A stretch of DNA of 58,539 bases. Origin: Chloroflexota bacterium. GTDB lineage: Bacteria > Chloroflexota > Dehalococcoidia > Lucifugimonadales > Lucifugimonadaceae. The notes under the pieces were generated by a model. It did not search any database and was not told the DNA's origin. It saw only the letters and a list, made by a program, of their open reading frames with translations. Made by a program: the position numbers and the translations under genes. Below are positions 1 through 8,125 of this stretch, piece after piece. The stretch spans positions 1 to 58,539 of the forward strand of contig JAJCYY010000030.1 in the NCBI GenBank assembly GCA_029262735.1, given 5' to 3'. Each line of letters opens with the position of its first letter. The first letter of the stretch is position 1.

Positions 1-1
1 G

Positions 2-460
2 CTGCAGCCGGAGAGCATCGACGCCATGCGCCAGCTGCGCCGCAATACCGACATCAACCTGTGCATTGGCGAGCGGCAGTACACCCGCTGGGACTTCGCC
101 CCGTACCTGCAGGAAGGGCTGGTGAACTACATCATGCCGGATATCTGCTGGACGGGCGGGATCTCGGAAATGAAGCGCATCGGCGTGCTGGCGGAGACCT
201 ACTACGTGCCGATCTCGCCGCACGACGCCTCGGGCCCGATCAACGTGACGTCAGGCGCGCACGTGCTGATGAATGTGCCGAACATGTACCGGCTCGAGAT
301 GACGGATCACGCCCGCGACGCCTACGACGCGGTGCTGACGGAGCCGCTCGACATCCGAGACGGCCACTACCACATGAACAACAATCCGGGCCTCGGCTAC
401 GAGCTAAACCACGATTTTGTCTCAAGCCACCCGGACCCGCTGTGGGAGGGGATGAGGTAG
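2..460 (+). CDS. Enolase-superfamily (mandelate racemase/muconate lactonizing type) enzyme, C-terminal part
   Basis: The gene enters from the left edge; only about 152 C-terminal residues are present, beginning in frame at base 2. The segment has the late beta/alpha-barrel pattern of acid-sugar dehydratases: a GERQY segment (in galactonate-dehydratase-like members the Glu of GER is a metal ligand), then PDICWTGGISE, then SPHDASGP, whose His sits where the family's catalytic base lies, then YRLEMTD. The family removes a proton alpha to a carboxylate, usually on a sugar acid; the substrate cannot be told from this part. The last 140 bases (321-460) recur at 811-950, and a shorter diverged stretch recurs at 1748-1822, so the 3' end of this gene has been duplicated around inserted genes. 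Confidence 0.85.
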   Translation: MQPESIDAMRQLRRNTDINLCIGERQYTRWDFAPYLQEGLVNYIMPDICWTGGISEMKRIGVLAETYYVPISPHDASGPINVTSGAHVLMNVPNMYRLEMTDHARDAYDAVLTEPLDIRDGHYHMNNNPGLGYELNHDFVSSHPDPLWEGMR

Positions 461-469
461 GGGTTGGAG

Positions 470-790
470 ATGAGTTCCTGGCTGATGTTCGTCGGGTTTG
501 GCCTGTTTCTTTCCGGGCTACTAACTCCGGTCCGGTGGTGGGCTCACAAGCGTTGTGGCGTCAGAATAAATCGTGCTCGTCGTCTGATTGGCTATCATTC
601 AGAAGCACAAGTCGATCAGATGCGGATTAAGTCGTTGTCACGCAGGCCTACGGGGTTCTGGGAGGATTTCCACTGGCATCACTATTGGGCCTTTGAGGGC
701 ACGAAACGCCGCAGGATCCGTTACGTTTCGACAGTGTTATTTCCACTGATTGGAGTTCTTCTCATGGTTGTCGGCCGGAACATGGATTGA
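470..790 (+). CDS. Small two-helix membrane protein, unknown function
   Basis: About 106 residues with one hydrophobic helix at each end: residues 2-20 (WLMFVGFGLFLSGLLTP) and a C-terminal VLFPLIGVLLMVVG. A basic, aromatic-rich middle contains FHWHHYW. The ATG at 470 is preceded by a GGTTGGAG stretch; a TTG at 464 is an alternative start. I do not recognise the family. It lies exactly between the full-length 3' end of the enolase-type gene and that gene's second tail copy (811-950), so it looks like inserted cargo rather than an original neighbour. Its codon use is less GC-biased than that of the upstream gene. Confidence 0.6.
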   Translation: MSSWLMFVGFGLFLSGLLTPVRWWAHKRCGVRINRARRLIGYHSEAQVDQMRIKSLSRRPTGFWEDFHWHHYWAFEGTKRRRIRYVSTVLFPLIGVLLMVVGRNMD

Positions 791-810
791 AGAGAAAGAA
801 ACGGACGCCG

Positions 811-950
811 CCTACGACTCGGTGCTGACGGAGCCGCTCGACATCCGGGACGGCCACTACCACATGAACAACAAACCAGGCCTGGGCTACGAGCTAAACC
901 ACGATTTCATAGCAAGCCACCCGGACCCGCTGTGGGAGTCGATGAGGTAG
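811..950 (+). pseudogene. Second copy of the 3' end of the upstream enolase-superfamily gene
   Basis: These 140 bases align without gaps to 321-460 with 11 mismatches (about 92% identity) and end at the same TAG. The reading frame is intact for 46 codons, and most differences are silent or conservative (for example DAV/DSV, NNN/NNK, VSS/IAS), so this tail evolved as coding sequence before it was detached. It has no start codon or gene body of its own. Confidence 0.9.
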
Positions 951-979
951 AGGGCGGTGGCCGAAGTCTCTCACGTGCC

Positions 980-1648
980 CTACGGCAATAGAACGAACTC
1001 ACCAACTATTCGTTCACACGCCGAAGCAATTGAATCCTCCACCGGTAGCAGCATAGAGCAGGTGACATTCCAACCCGCAGCTAGGCCGGGACTCGTTGTC
1101 ATGAGTATTAGATTTCTGAATCGACCTTCGCCTCCGAACGATGCGAGGTCGCCTTCCATCTCGACTAAGTGGCCACTGTGATTGCCGATCGGAACGATTG
1201 ACCGGCTCACGGTGGACACTTCCGGGAACTGGTCTTTGAACAGTCGTAGAACGCCTTCCGCGTATTGATCAACCGTCAGTTCTCGCTGCAGAGCGTCCAG
1301 GGTGACTCTCGCCGAGTGTTGAATTATTCCGTCCTCTAATTCCGCGGCGAAGAACAAGATCCTTGCGGTCGCGGGGGAATCCTCCATCAATTCCCGGAGC
1401 GACTCGTCCATTGCTTCCATCTGTGACAGCAGTAGCTCCCAGTCATCGGGGTATGAAATCGAGAATGTCTTTGCGGCGTTCGTAAATCTCGTGAATTGCC
1501 CTATTCCATCGTTTGTCACAGAACCCTGTCGCGTAGGTTGAACTGGTGGCGTCGTTGGTGTGGGTACCGTGGTCGGCGTTGGGTCCGTTGTATTGCACCC
1601 AATCACTATTATCGTCGCTAGTGTGGCCAGCGCCACTACGAATCTCAT
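980..1648 (-). CDS. Secreted lipoprotein, unknown function
   Basis: A 222-residue protein with a signal sequence (MRFVVALATLATIIVIGC) ending in a lipobox Cys at residue 18, followed by a Thr/Pro linker and a globular domain. The domain contains TFSISYPDDWELL, a pattern seen in PsbP-like or 'probable lipoprotein' domains of Chloroflexota and Actinobacteria. The ATG at 1648 has a strong AAGGAG site 7 bases upstream; an upstream in-frame TTG (1672) would extend the protein before its signal peptide and is less likely. It is transcribed against its neighbours and lies between the second and third tail copies of the enolase-type gene, so it is probably inserted cargo. Its role is unknown. Confidence 0.75.
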   Translation of the reverse strand: MRFVVALATLATIIVIGCNTTDPTPTTVPTPTTPPVQPTRQGSVTNDGIGQFTRFTNAAKTFSISYPDDWELLLSQMEAMDESLRELMEDSPATARILFFAAELEDGIIQHSARVTLDALQRELTVDQYAEGVLRLFKDQFPEVSTVSRSIVPIGNHSGHLVEMEGDLASFGGEGRFRNLILMTTSPGLAAGWNVTCSMLLPVEDSIASACERIVGEFVLLP

Positions 1649-1747
1649 CGAGTACTCCTTCAATCTGCTCAAGACCGAAGCGACAGATTACATGCTGTAG
1701 TTGAGATCGCCGTAGTTGTGACGGAGTTTGTCACACTAGCCGCAAGT

Positions 1748-1822
1748 TGGGCCTCGCCAACGAGCCAGACCACGACTTCATCGCAAGCCATCCGGACCCG
1801 TCATGGGAGGAGACACGGTGGT
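1748..1822 (+). repeat. Third, degenerate copy of the enolase-type gene's 3' end
   Basis: The stretch translates to a recognisable but eroded tail (LANEPDHDFIASHPDPSWEE) and aligns with 387-460 and 877-950. The stop codon is lost. It shares FIASHPDP with the second copy rather than FVSSHPDP of the first, so it is closer to copy two. It closes the second cargo interval. Confidence 0.75.
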
Positions 1823-1881
1823 TATTTTTGCGCTGGAACGGCAAAATCTTGAGGTCACCAGGTCACTGCGGGAGGTTTCTG

Positions 1882-2073
1882 ATGGAAGTGAATGACAACA
1901 GCCTGAACGAACTGGTCAAGGCAGCACGATCAGTGGTTTTGAGCGCCTCGTTACCTCATGACGGAGGCGATCCCGTGTCCGTTGGCAAAGCGCCGGTGAT
2001 GAGGCTTCTCTGGGCGCTCAAGCCTTTCTCCCCCTTCTCCCCCTTCTCCGATCTGAAAACAGAATGGCCGTAG
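1882..2073 (+). CDS. Small hypothetical protein (63 aa)
   Basis: The start ATG at 1882 follows GGGAGG at six bases, a near-ideal ribosome site, which is the main support for this being a gene. The product is short, has no Cys, and its C-terminal part carries a repeated SPF triplet (FSPFSPFSD) encoded by a C/T-rich run. No family is recognised. It lies just beyond the third tail copy and ends shortly before the hairpin at 2087-2108. Confidence 0.4.
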   Translation: MEVNDNSLNELVKAARSVVLSASLPHDGGDPVSVGKAPVMRLLWALKPFSPFSPFSDLKTEWP

Positions 2074-2080
2074 CAGCCCA

Positions 2081-2112
2081 AAAACAGCCCCGGCGCAGAT
2101 GCCGGGGCCGCT
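2081..2112 (-). terminator. Rho-independent terminator (hairpin 2087-2108)
   Basis: A perfect 8-bp stem (GCCCCGGC / GCCGGGGC) with a six-base loop. Read on the minus strand it is followed by TGTTTTT, so it ends transcription of the minus-strand gene at 2210-3463. It may also serve the small plus-strand gene ending at 2073, though no good T-run follows on that strand. Confidence 0.7.
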
Positions 2113-2209
2113 TTCCGCTATTTCACCCTGGTCCCACACCCTCAGCTGACGGCTGACTGGCCGAACTCAGACCGGCGGTCCCCGTCGAAGCTAGCGAGAT
2201 CTCCAACCT

Positions 2210-3463
2210 CTACGGTTCGGAGGTGCCGGATCCCGCGCCTCCATTGCCTTTCTTCTTCTCCTTCGACGAAACCTTTCCGCCGCCGCGGAGATCAACGAAC
2301 TTGTTCATCAGGTCGAACCAGAACGGCGACCCGAGCGAGATCGCGGTGCCGGTTAGTAGCCATCCGAAGATGTGGTACCAGACGACCCTCTCATCGGCAT
2401 CATCAGCCTCATCGGCGTCTGCATCGTCATCGCCCTCAAACCACCACTCCTCCCAGCTCACGTAGCGCGGATCAGACTCCTCGCTCGTCCATCCAATAGG
2501 AAGCTGAAGTCTCTTCAGCAGCGCATCGGCATCATCTTCAGTAAGACCGGAATCGGCCGTCCTCCCCTGCTCAACAATCAGCGCACGCTGAGTGTCGTCC
2601 TGCCATAGCTCGCTGGCCACCGTGAACGCATTTACGTTCAGCCCGACGGCTAGCACAAGACCGACCACTAAAAGAACGATCTGAAGCTTCCGCTTGTACC
2701 AGCCGACAACGCGATCCATCGACTCGTCGTACCAGCTCTCGATATTTGAGCGAAATGCGGTGTATCTCTCAGTCCCGGTTGTGGCCTCCCGCTGGACCGA
2801 ATTGATGATCGACACAAGCTGGCCTTTCAGTTCATCTGAGATGGCCTGGCTCTCTGATTCAGAAGCATCTGGTGTCTCGGACGCACCAACCCGCGGACCG
2901 GCGGGTTCCGCTGCCAAAGGGGGTGTGACGCCGGTCTCCGATTTGTCAGAATCCTCAACCGCCGTCGCTTCCGGCTCAAGCGATATGCCGAGCTTTTCCT
3001 TGATCTGTTCAAACGCCTTTTCCGCCTCTACCGTCGGATTGTCTTCGAGCAGGGTCTCAATCAATGACGCTGAAAAGCGTCGCGCCGGTATCGCGGAAGG
3101 CCCGGGTTTTCTGACAAGAATCTTGTTCTTAATGACATCAGGCCACTCGGTCAGCTTCAGCAGGTTGATCGGATTGAACCAGGAGCCCTTCCAGTTGCCC
3201 CGCGCCCAGATTCCACCGTCACTGTTCACATCTGCTACGTTCGCTTTGCTGAGGGATTTTATCGACGGGTTGCTGTAAAGAGTCGCCGTCAGATCACCAC
3301 CTTCTCCGCCCAGGAGCAGCGAGCTGATACCGTCTCGAAGCGTCTTGGCTCTCAGCGTTAGCAGCCGCGAGATCCATTCGCCAACGCCGGATGCAATGAC
3401 GCTGAGCACAAAGAACATGAAGCTCAGGCCAATCGCCAGCTCAATCGCCACAATACCGTCCAT
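2210..3463 (-). CDS. Integral membrane protein, unknown function
   Basis: A 417-residue protein with an N-terminal membrane helix (about residues 4-26, IELAIGLSFMFFVLSVIASG), a large soluble region, a second helix after a basic YKRKLQ stretch (VLLVVGLVLAVGLNV) and a third near the C-terminus (IFGWLLTGTAISLGSPFWFDLMNKF). The soluble part holds a low-complexity Ala/Pro/Glu/Ser segment, and a run of Asp/Ala (DDDADADEADDADE) precedes the last helix. The start at 3463 has AGGGGG eight bases upstream; a longer reading from 3499 lacks this. The arrangement matches a widespread bacterial membrane protein of undefined role. It stands alone and ends at the hairpin at 2087-2108. Confidence 0.75.
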   Translation of the reverse strand: MDGIVAIELAIGLSFMFFVLSVIASGVGEWISRLLTLRAKTLRDGISSLLLGGEGGDLTATLYSNPSIKSLSKANVADVNSDGGIWARGNWKGSWFNPINLLKLTEWPDVIKNKILVRKPGPSAIPARRFSASLIETLLEDNPTVEAEKAFEQIKEKLGISLEPEATAVEDSDKSETGVTPPLAAEPAGPRVGASETPDASESESQAISDELKGQLVSIINSVQREATTGTERYTAFRSNIESWYDESMDRVVGWYKRKLQIVLLVVGLVLAVGLNVNAFTVASELWQDDTQRALIVEQGRTADSGLTEDDADALLKRLQLPIGWTSEESDPRYVSWEEWWFEGDDDADADEADDADERVVWYHIFGWLLTGTAISLGSPFWFDLMNKFVDLRGGGKVSSKEKKKGNGGAGSGTSEP

Positions 3464-3723
3464 TTGTGTCCCCCTGATCTTGACCTGCCGACGGCGCAAT
3501 AACCCTGTTTCGCAACATTTCGCAGAGATTAGAAGCGGTTTTTATCATCAATGCCGGGGTTTTACAATTTTGCAGCGATGAGCAGCGTTTACTTCGACGA
3601 TTACCATGAGCAAAGTCCCTCGATCCACCATCGCCATCTCCCTGTCACCAGCTAAACTGGCGATCTCAATCGTGAGATTCCATAATCTATCCGCTAACTG
3701 TCTCAAACCGCTCACGGACCTCC

Positions 3724-5025
3724 ATGCAACGCATCGGTGAAATAAAGCTCTCACCACGATGGATAATCGTCATCGGCGTTGCACTAATCCTGTTCGGCAC
3801 AGCAGGCAGCCGGTTCTCGTTCGGCGTATTCCTGCGCCCGCTCGCAGAAGAGTTCGAGTGGTCACGCAGTTCCCTGTCCGGCGCGCTGGCAGTCGCCGGT
3901 CTGTCGACAGGGCTGCTCAGGCCAGTCGCAGGCTCGCTCGCCGACCGCTACGACCCGCGCTACGTCGCAGGTTTCGGGCTCATCCTCGGCGGCATCGCGC
4001 TCCTCGGCCTCTCCCGCATCCAGGAGCTGTGGCAGCTCTACGCCCTCTTTCTGCTCATGGGATTCGGCTTCACGCTGGCGTCACCGGCAACGCTTACCAA
4101 GCTGGTCAGTGTGCGGTTCACAAAACGCCGCAGCCTTGCGCTATCGCTGGCCGGCAGCGGGTCGGCAATAGGCGAGACCGCGCTGGTGCCGATAGCGGCC
4201 GTCGCCCTCACAATGGGCGGCTGGCGTTCGGCATACGTCGTCCTTGGAATCGTCGTACTGGCGATCGTACTGCCCCTCTCCTCGTTCCTGCTCAGCTCGT
4301 GGTTTGGTCGTCGCCACGGCTCTGAGACCGAGGTGAGAGAGACATTTGACGCGACGGAAGCCCGGCAGAATGCGAGCAACAGCGGAAGGCCGGCATGCGC
4401 ATGGATGCCTGACGAAGGGATGTCGCTGAAGCAGGCGGCGCGAACGCCGATCTTCTGGGCGCTCACCGCCGGGTTCTTCACCTGAGGCTACACAATGGGC
4501 TTCGTGAACGCCCACTACGTGGCTTACGCCACCGGCCTCGGCGCCAGCGCAATTGCGGCCGCCGGCTCCCTGGCGACTGTCGGCGCGATGGGCATCATCG
4601 GCGCGCTCGGATTCGGTTTCTTCGCCGACCGCCGGGGCACGCGTCCGGTGCTCTCTATCGCGTATTCGTTCCGCGGTATCGGCTATGCCGTGCTCCTGCT
4701 TGCAGACTCGCTGCCAATGGCGACGCTTGGCGTGATGATCATCGGCATGTCATGGACGTCTGTGATCTCGCTAACGGGCTCGGTCAGTGCCGATCAGTTC
4801 GGCCTGCGACGACTGGGAACGGTCTACGGAGCGATCTTCGGCATCATGCCAGTGGGAGCAGCATCAGGAGTGTGGGTGGCAGGCCGAGTCTTCGACTCAG
4901 ACGGCAACTACGACCTCGCACTCTGGATCAGCATGGCGCTCGGCCTCGGCGTAGCGGCACTGATCGGTATCCCGCGCTACAAGCAATTGGCCCCAACGCT
5001 GGGACCGCAGACGGAGCCGGTGTGA
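3724..5025 (+). pseudogene. MFS transporter interrupted by an in-frame TGA
   Basis: The frame runs from an ATG at 3724 to a TGA at 4483-4485 and then continues in the same frame to 5025, giving about 433 codons, normal for a 12-helix major facilitator. Features include an N-terminal first helix (IIVIGVALILFGTAGSRFSFGVF), the MFS loop-2 pattern GSLADRYDPR, a central hydrophilic loop, and a second-half equivalent GFFADRRGTRP. The family is close to monocarboxylate/oxalate-formate-type transporters. The TGA falls within helix 7 in the sequence GFFT*GYTMGFVNAHYVAYA, where relatives commonly carry Cys, so a single TGC/TGT to TGA change explains it. Either the gene is a young pseudogene, two half-transporters are made (an ATG at 4495 follows), or this is a read error. 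Confidence 0.8.
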
Positions 5026-5084
5026 GGAACTTTCACCGGGACGCATCGGTCGCTCACTCCGCACACACCAGCTAAACTCTCTCC

Positions 5085-5657
5085 ATGCGCCTCTCCCCCG
5101 CCGAAATATCGCTCTCGCGGCTGGCACGAACCCACCAGCAGTTCCTCGACATCATCGTTGAAGTCAGTGACGAGATGGCCTCTGTCTGGAACCCGCCAAC
5201 CGCACCCTCTATCAAGTGGCACATCTGGCACATGGCCCGCTGGGCAGACTACGTTCAGTCGCTCCTGGCCCCGGTAACCGCCAGCGAATCCGACCACTCG
5301 AACCACGGCAACCAGCTCTGGGACGCACTCGGGATCGCCGACGACTGGGGCTTCGACGACACCCCTCTCGGCACATGGGGAGTCGGCTCGCAGCTTTCAG
5401 ACGACGAGGCGCGCGACCTGCCGTTGCCCAACCTGCAGAGGGTCGTCGGCTACGCACGCTCCACCTTCGAAGTCCTCGAGCGCCGCTTTGCCGAGATCGA
5501 CGACACCATCTACGAGATGCCGTTCATCGACTGGCACGGCAACGACACTACGGTCGGCGACGCATCGGTTGGCTATCTGGCCCACGCAAACCGTCACCTC
5601 GGCATGATTGAAGCTTTGCGAGGAGTGCGCGGCCAGCACGGCACAGCAACGGTGTAG
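5085..5657 (+). CDS. DinB-superfamily protein
   Basis: A 190-residue protein with the four-helix DinB/YfiT-like pattern: an early helix with RTHQQFLDIIVEVSDE, then SIKWHIWHMARWADYVQSLL, where the His residues take the place of the first metal ligand, and a late NRHLGMIEALRG that supplies another His. Members are often thiol-dependent transferases or of unknown role and bind divalent metal. It starts 60 bases after the MFS gene without an obvious strong ribosome site. Its substrate cannot be predicted. Confidence 0.75.
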   Translation: MRLSPAEISLSRLARTHQQFLDIIVEVSDEMASVWNPPTAPSIKWHIWHMARWADYVQSLLAPVTASESDHSNHGNQLWDALGIADDWGFDDTPLGTWGVGSQLSDDEARDLPLPNLQRVVGYARSTFEVLERRFAEIDDTIYEMPFIDWHGNDTTVGDASVGYLAHANRHLGMIEALRGVRGQHGTATV

Positions 5658-5921
5658 CGAGGCGGGTTTGTCTTCTTCTCACTTGTGCCCCCGGTAACGC
5701 CCTTTTGGTAGGAGCACCTGCTTATCTCGTTCTTCACATTTGCGGCGCATCCGCCGTCAGCGGCACGAAATCTCCAACCGATGCCAACGACCTGTTGGAT
5801 GAGCAGACCCACCGGACTAAAGTAGGGGATCTTCTGGCACTTTCACGCCGGAGACAGAGTTGGATGGCGGGTTGAGTAGAGCGGCGGCGTAGCGGTCGCA
5901 CAGACCGGCAGGAATAAGACC

Positions 5922-6656
5922 ATGAAAAAGGTTCTGGTTACAGGGGCGAGCGGGCTCATCGGCACCGATCTGATCGAGGCCATCGGACCGACTCACCATG
6001 TGCGCGTTTTCAACCGGCGAGCTTTGCCCGGTTTCGACGGAGTTCAGGCCGACATCAATGACGCCGACGCTCTTTCAACGGCGATGAAGGGCATCGATAC
6101 CGTGGTGCACCTGGCTGCCGTTCTCCCGGATGAGGTCGACGACCAGGTGGTCATGTCGGTGAACGTCAACGGCACTTACAACCTTTTTGAGGCGGCGCGG
6201 GAAAACGGTGTGCAGCGCGTGGTCTTCGCAAGCTCCGGCGCCGTTTCCGGCGGCTACATGCAGGAGCCTGCGATCAAGCAGATCGTCGCCGGTAACCGTA
6301 ACGAACTCGAAAATCCCGGCCTGACGATATCGGAGCTCGATCCCGCAAGGCCGACGGGTCTCTACGCCGTCACCAAGTTGTGGGGCGAGGCCCTGGGGCG
6401 CTATCACTCGGAAGCGCACGGGATGTCCGTGATCTGCATTCGCTTTAGCAGGGTGATCCACAGCGACGAACCGGAGGACGATCTGAGGGGCTCAGTTCAC
6501 CTGAGCCGACGTGATGCGGTGCAGGCGCTCGTTAAGTCGATCGACGCACCGGCCGATCTGCGGTTCGCATGCTTCTACGTCACTTCGAACAACCCGAACC
6601 GCTGGCGAGACAACGAAAGCGCACGCGCTGCGATCGGATTTGAGCCGCAAGATTGA
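5922..6656 (+). CDS. NAD-dependent epimerase/dehydratase (extended SDR)
   Basis: A 244-residue extended short-chain dehydrogenase. The N-terminal nucleotide-binding motif is TGASGLIG (residues 7-14), the NAD-binding region includes VVHLAAVLP, the active-site Ser lies in FASSGAVSGG, and YAVTKLWGE supplies the catalytic Tyr and Lys. The C-terminal part is short, resembling uronate dehydrogenase-like or sugar-nucleotide epimerase-like members. AGGAA lies seven bases upstream of the ATG. It converges with the minus-strand MetE-like gene 28 bases downstream. Confidence 0.85.
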   Translation: MKKVLVTGASGLIGTDLIEAIGPTHHVRVFNRRALPGFDGVQADINDADALSTAMKGIDTVVHLAAVLPDEVDDQVVMSVNVNGTYNLFEAARENGVQRVVFASSGAVSGGYMQEPAIKQIVAGNRNELENPGLTISELDPARPTGLYAVTKLWGEALGRYHSEAHGMSVICIRFSRVIHSDEPEDDLRGSVHLSRRDAVQALVKSIDAPADLRFACFYVTSNNPNRWRDNESARAAIGFEPQD

Positions 6657-6684
6657 GGACTGTGGCGGGGAGGGAGAACGCCCC

Positions 6685-7857
6685 TCACGCGCCCCACAAC
6701 TCCCTCGACGCTATCCTGGCGCCTTCCGCCATCGAGCGGAACTTGGCCCAGACCACGGTTGGATGGATCTCCGGCTCTGAGCTGGCGAACGACGAGAAGC
6801 CGCAATCGCTCCCGCCGATGACGTTCTCACGGCCGACTATGTTGGCGTAGCGCACCAGCCGCTGAGCGACCAGTTCCGGGTGCTCGACAAGGTTGGTTGA
6901 GTGGGAAATGACGCCCGGGATCAGCACCTTGCCATCGGGAAGACCAGCCGTCTCCCACACCGGCCACTCGTGCTCGTGTGCCGGGTTCGCAGCCTCGAAC
7001 GAGTAGGCGCCGGCGTTGACGCGCAGCATGATGTCCACGATGTTCTTCAACGCCATCTCATGGACCCGCGGGCCGATATTAATGCCGTAGCACGTGTGGA
7101 ACCGGATTCGGTCCTCGGGAATCCCCTTGAGCGCGTGATTAATAGCCTCGACACGAAGCTCCGCCCAGCTGCGGCAATCTTCGACACTGGCCTGCGGGTT
7201 CGACACGTAGTAGGTCACCAGCCGCGGGTCGTCCACCTGCAATAGAAAACCGGCATCCACAATCGCCCTGTATTCCTCGCTCATGGCGTCGGCGATGGCG
7301 TACAGGTACTCCTCGTCGGTTGCGTAGTGCTCGTTGCGCTGGCGTCCTTCGATGTCTGAGGGCGAGATTGCCGGCATGAACACTTCGTCAGCGCTCTTGC
7401 CATCGAGAGCAGCCTTGAGGTTGTCGATGTCGGTTTGCAATGCCTGTTGGCCGATGTAGGTGACCGGTCCGCTGCAAACAGTGGCCTTGCGGGGCGCGAC
7501 GATTCCTGTGCGCGTCCGGGCGTTCCATTCGTAGAACTCAGGGAAGGCCAGCACCTCGCGGGAGCCTCGCCAGGGGTCCTCGCCGGTGTCCGTGTCGCGG
7601 GTCTCGAAGCCGGTCAGACGCTCCTTCACATAGGTCAGATAGCTGGGCTTTCCCTGCTCACCGTCACAGACGACGCTTACTCCAGCGTCCAATTGCCTGT
7701 TGACTACGCCTGCCACCGCGCTACGCACCAGGGAGGCGTATTCGCCTGGATCGTAATCCTCGCCTCGCTCTTTCCGACCCATCGCGCTGATCAGCTCGGG
7801 AGGTCGCGACAGGCTGCCCGTGTGAGTGGTCAACATCCGCTCGGTGCTGTGCTTCAT
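6685..7857 (-). CDS. Cobalamin-independent methionine synthase-like (MetE C-terminal family) protein
   Basis: About 390 residues from the ATG at 7857. The sequence starts in the barrel domain (MLTTHTGSLSRPPELISAM) and includes VVCDGEQGKPSYLTYV, QVDDPRL, a Cys in IRFHTCYGINIGPRVHE where MetE-type enzymes bind zinc through His-x-Cys, and VIGGSDCGFSSF, which supplies the last Cys. The N-terminal MetE domain is absent, as in the short 'methionine synthase II' group that demethylates various substrates or acts in epoxyalkane or catabolic pathways. The substrate is therefore open. A longer reading from 8010 begins with a low-quality Arg/Ser-rich stretch and was not used. Confidence 0.8.
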   Translation of the reverse strand: MKHSTERMLTTHTGSLSRPPELISAMGRKERGEDYDPGEYASLVRSAVAGVVNRQLDAGVSVVCDGEQGKPSYLTYVKERLTGFETRDTDTGEDPWRGSREVLAFPEFYEWNARTRTGIVAPRKATVCSGPVTYIGQQALQTDIDNLKAALDGKSADEVFMPAISPSDIEGRQRNEHYATDEEYLYAIADAMSEEYRAIVDAGFLLQVDDPRLVTYYVSNPQASVEDCRSWAELRVEAINHALKGIPEDRIRFHTCYGINIGPRVHEMALKNIVDIMLRVNAGAYSFEAANPAHEHEWPVWETAGLPDGKVLIPGVISHSTNLVEHPELVAQRLVRYANIVGRENVIGGSDCGFSSFASSEPEIHPTVVWAKFRSMAEGARIASRELWGA

Positions 7858-8125
7858 ATCGCCAGGCTTTCCGTGCTGCCGAAGCCTGGATTTCCAGACG
7901 GCGTCGGCGCCGGTTCCAGGTCGCTTCTTAGATGGCGAGAGTATAGCGCGCCGAGGCAGGCTGAAACGCGAAACCGGGATCGACGGTTTAATCACCACCG
8001 GGGTTTTCATTTCGCTGAACTTGCGAACAGCGACACGTAGATCACCCGGCGTTTGTCCTCAATTTAGCGCGACGGCCCCCGTGATAGCATCCTCGGCGAG
8101 TTGGCACACGTGCGACCCCGGCAGA

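Noticed and set aside
750..950. Separate 66-codon gene containing the second enolase tail
   Set aside because: The first 20 codons are the out-of-frame end of the membrane-protein gene; the rest is the duplicated tail, so it is a fusion by chance.
4483..4485. TGA in the MFS gene as a selenocysteine codon
   Set aside because: The following bases show no clear selenocysteine insertion hairpin, the family has no known Sec members, and nonsense mutation or a read error is simpler.
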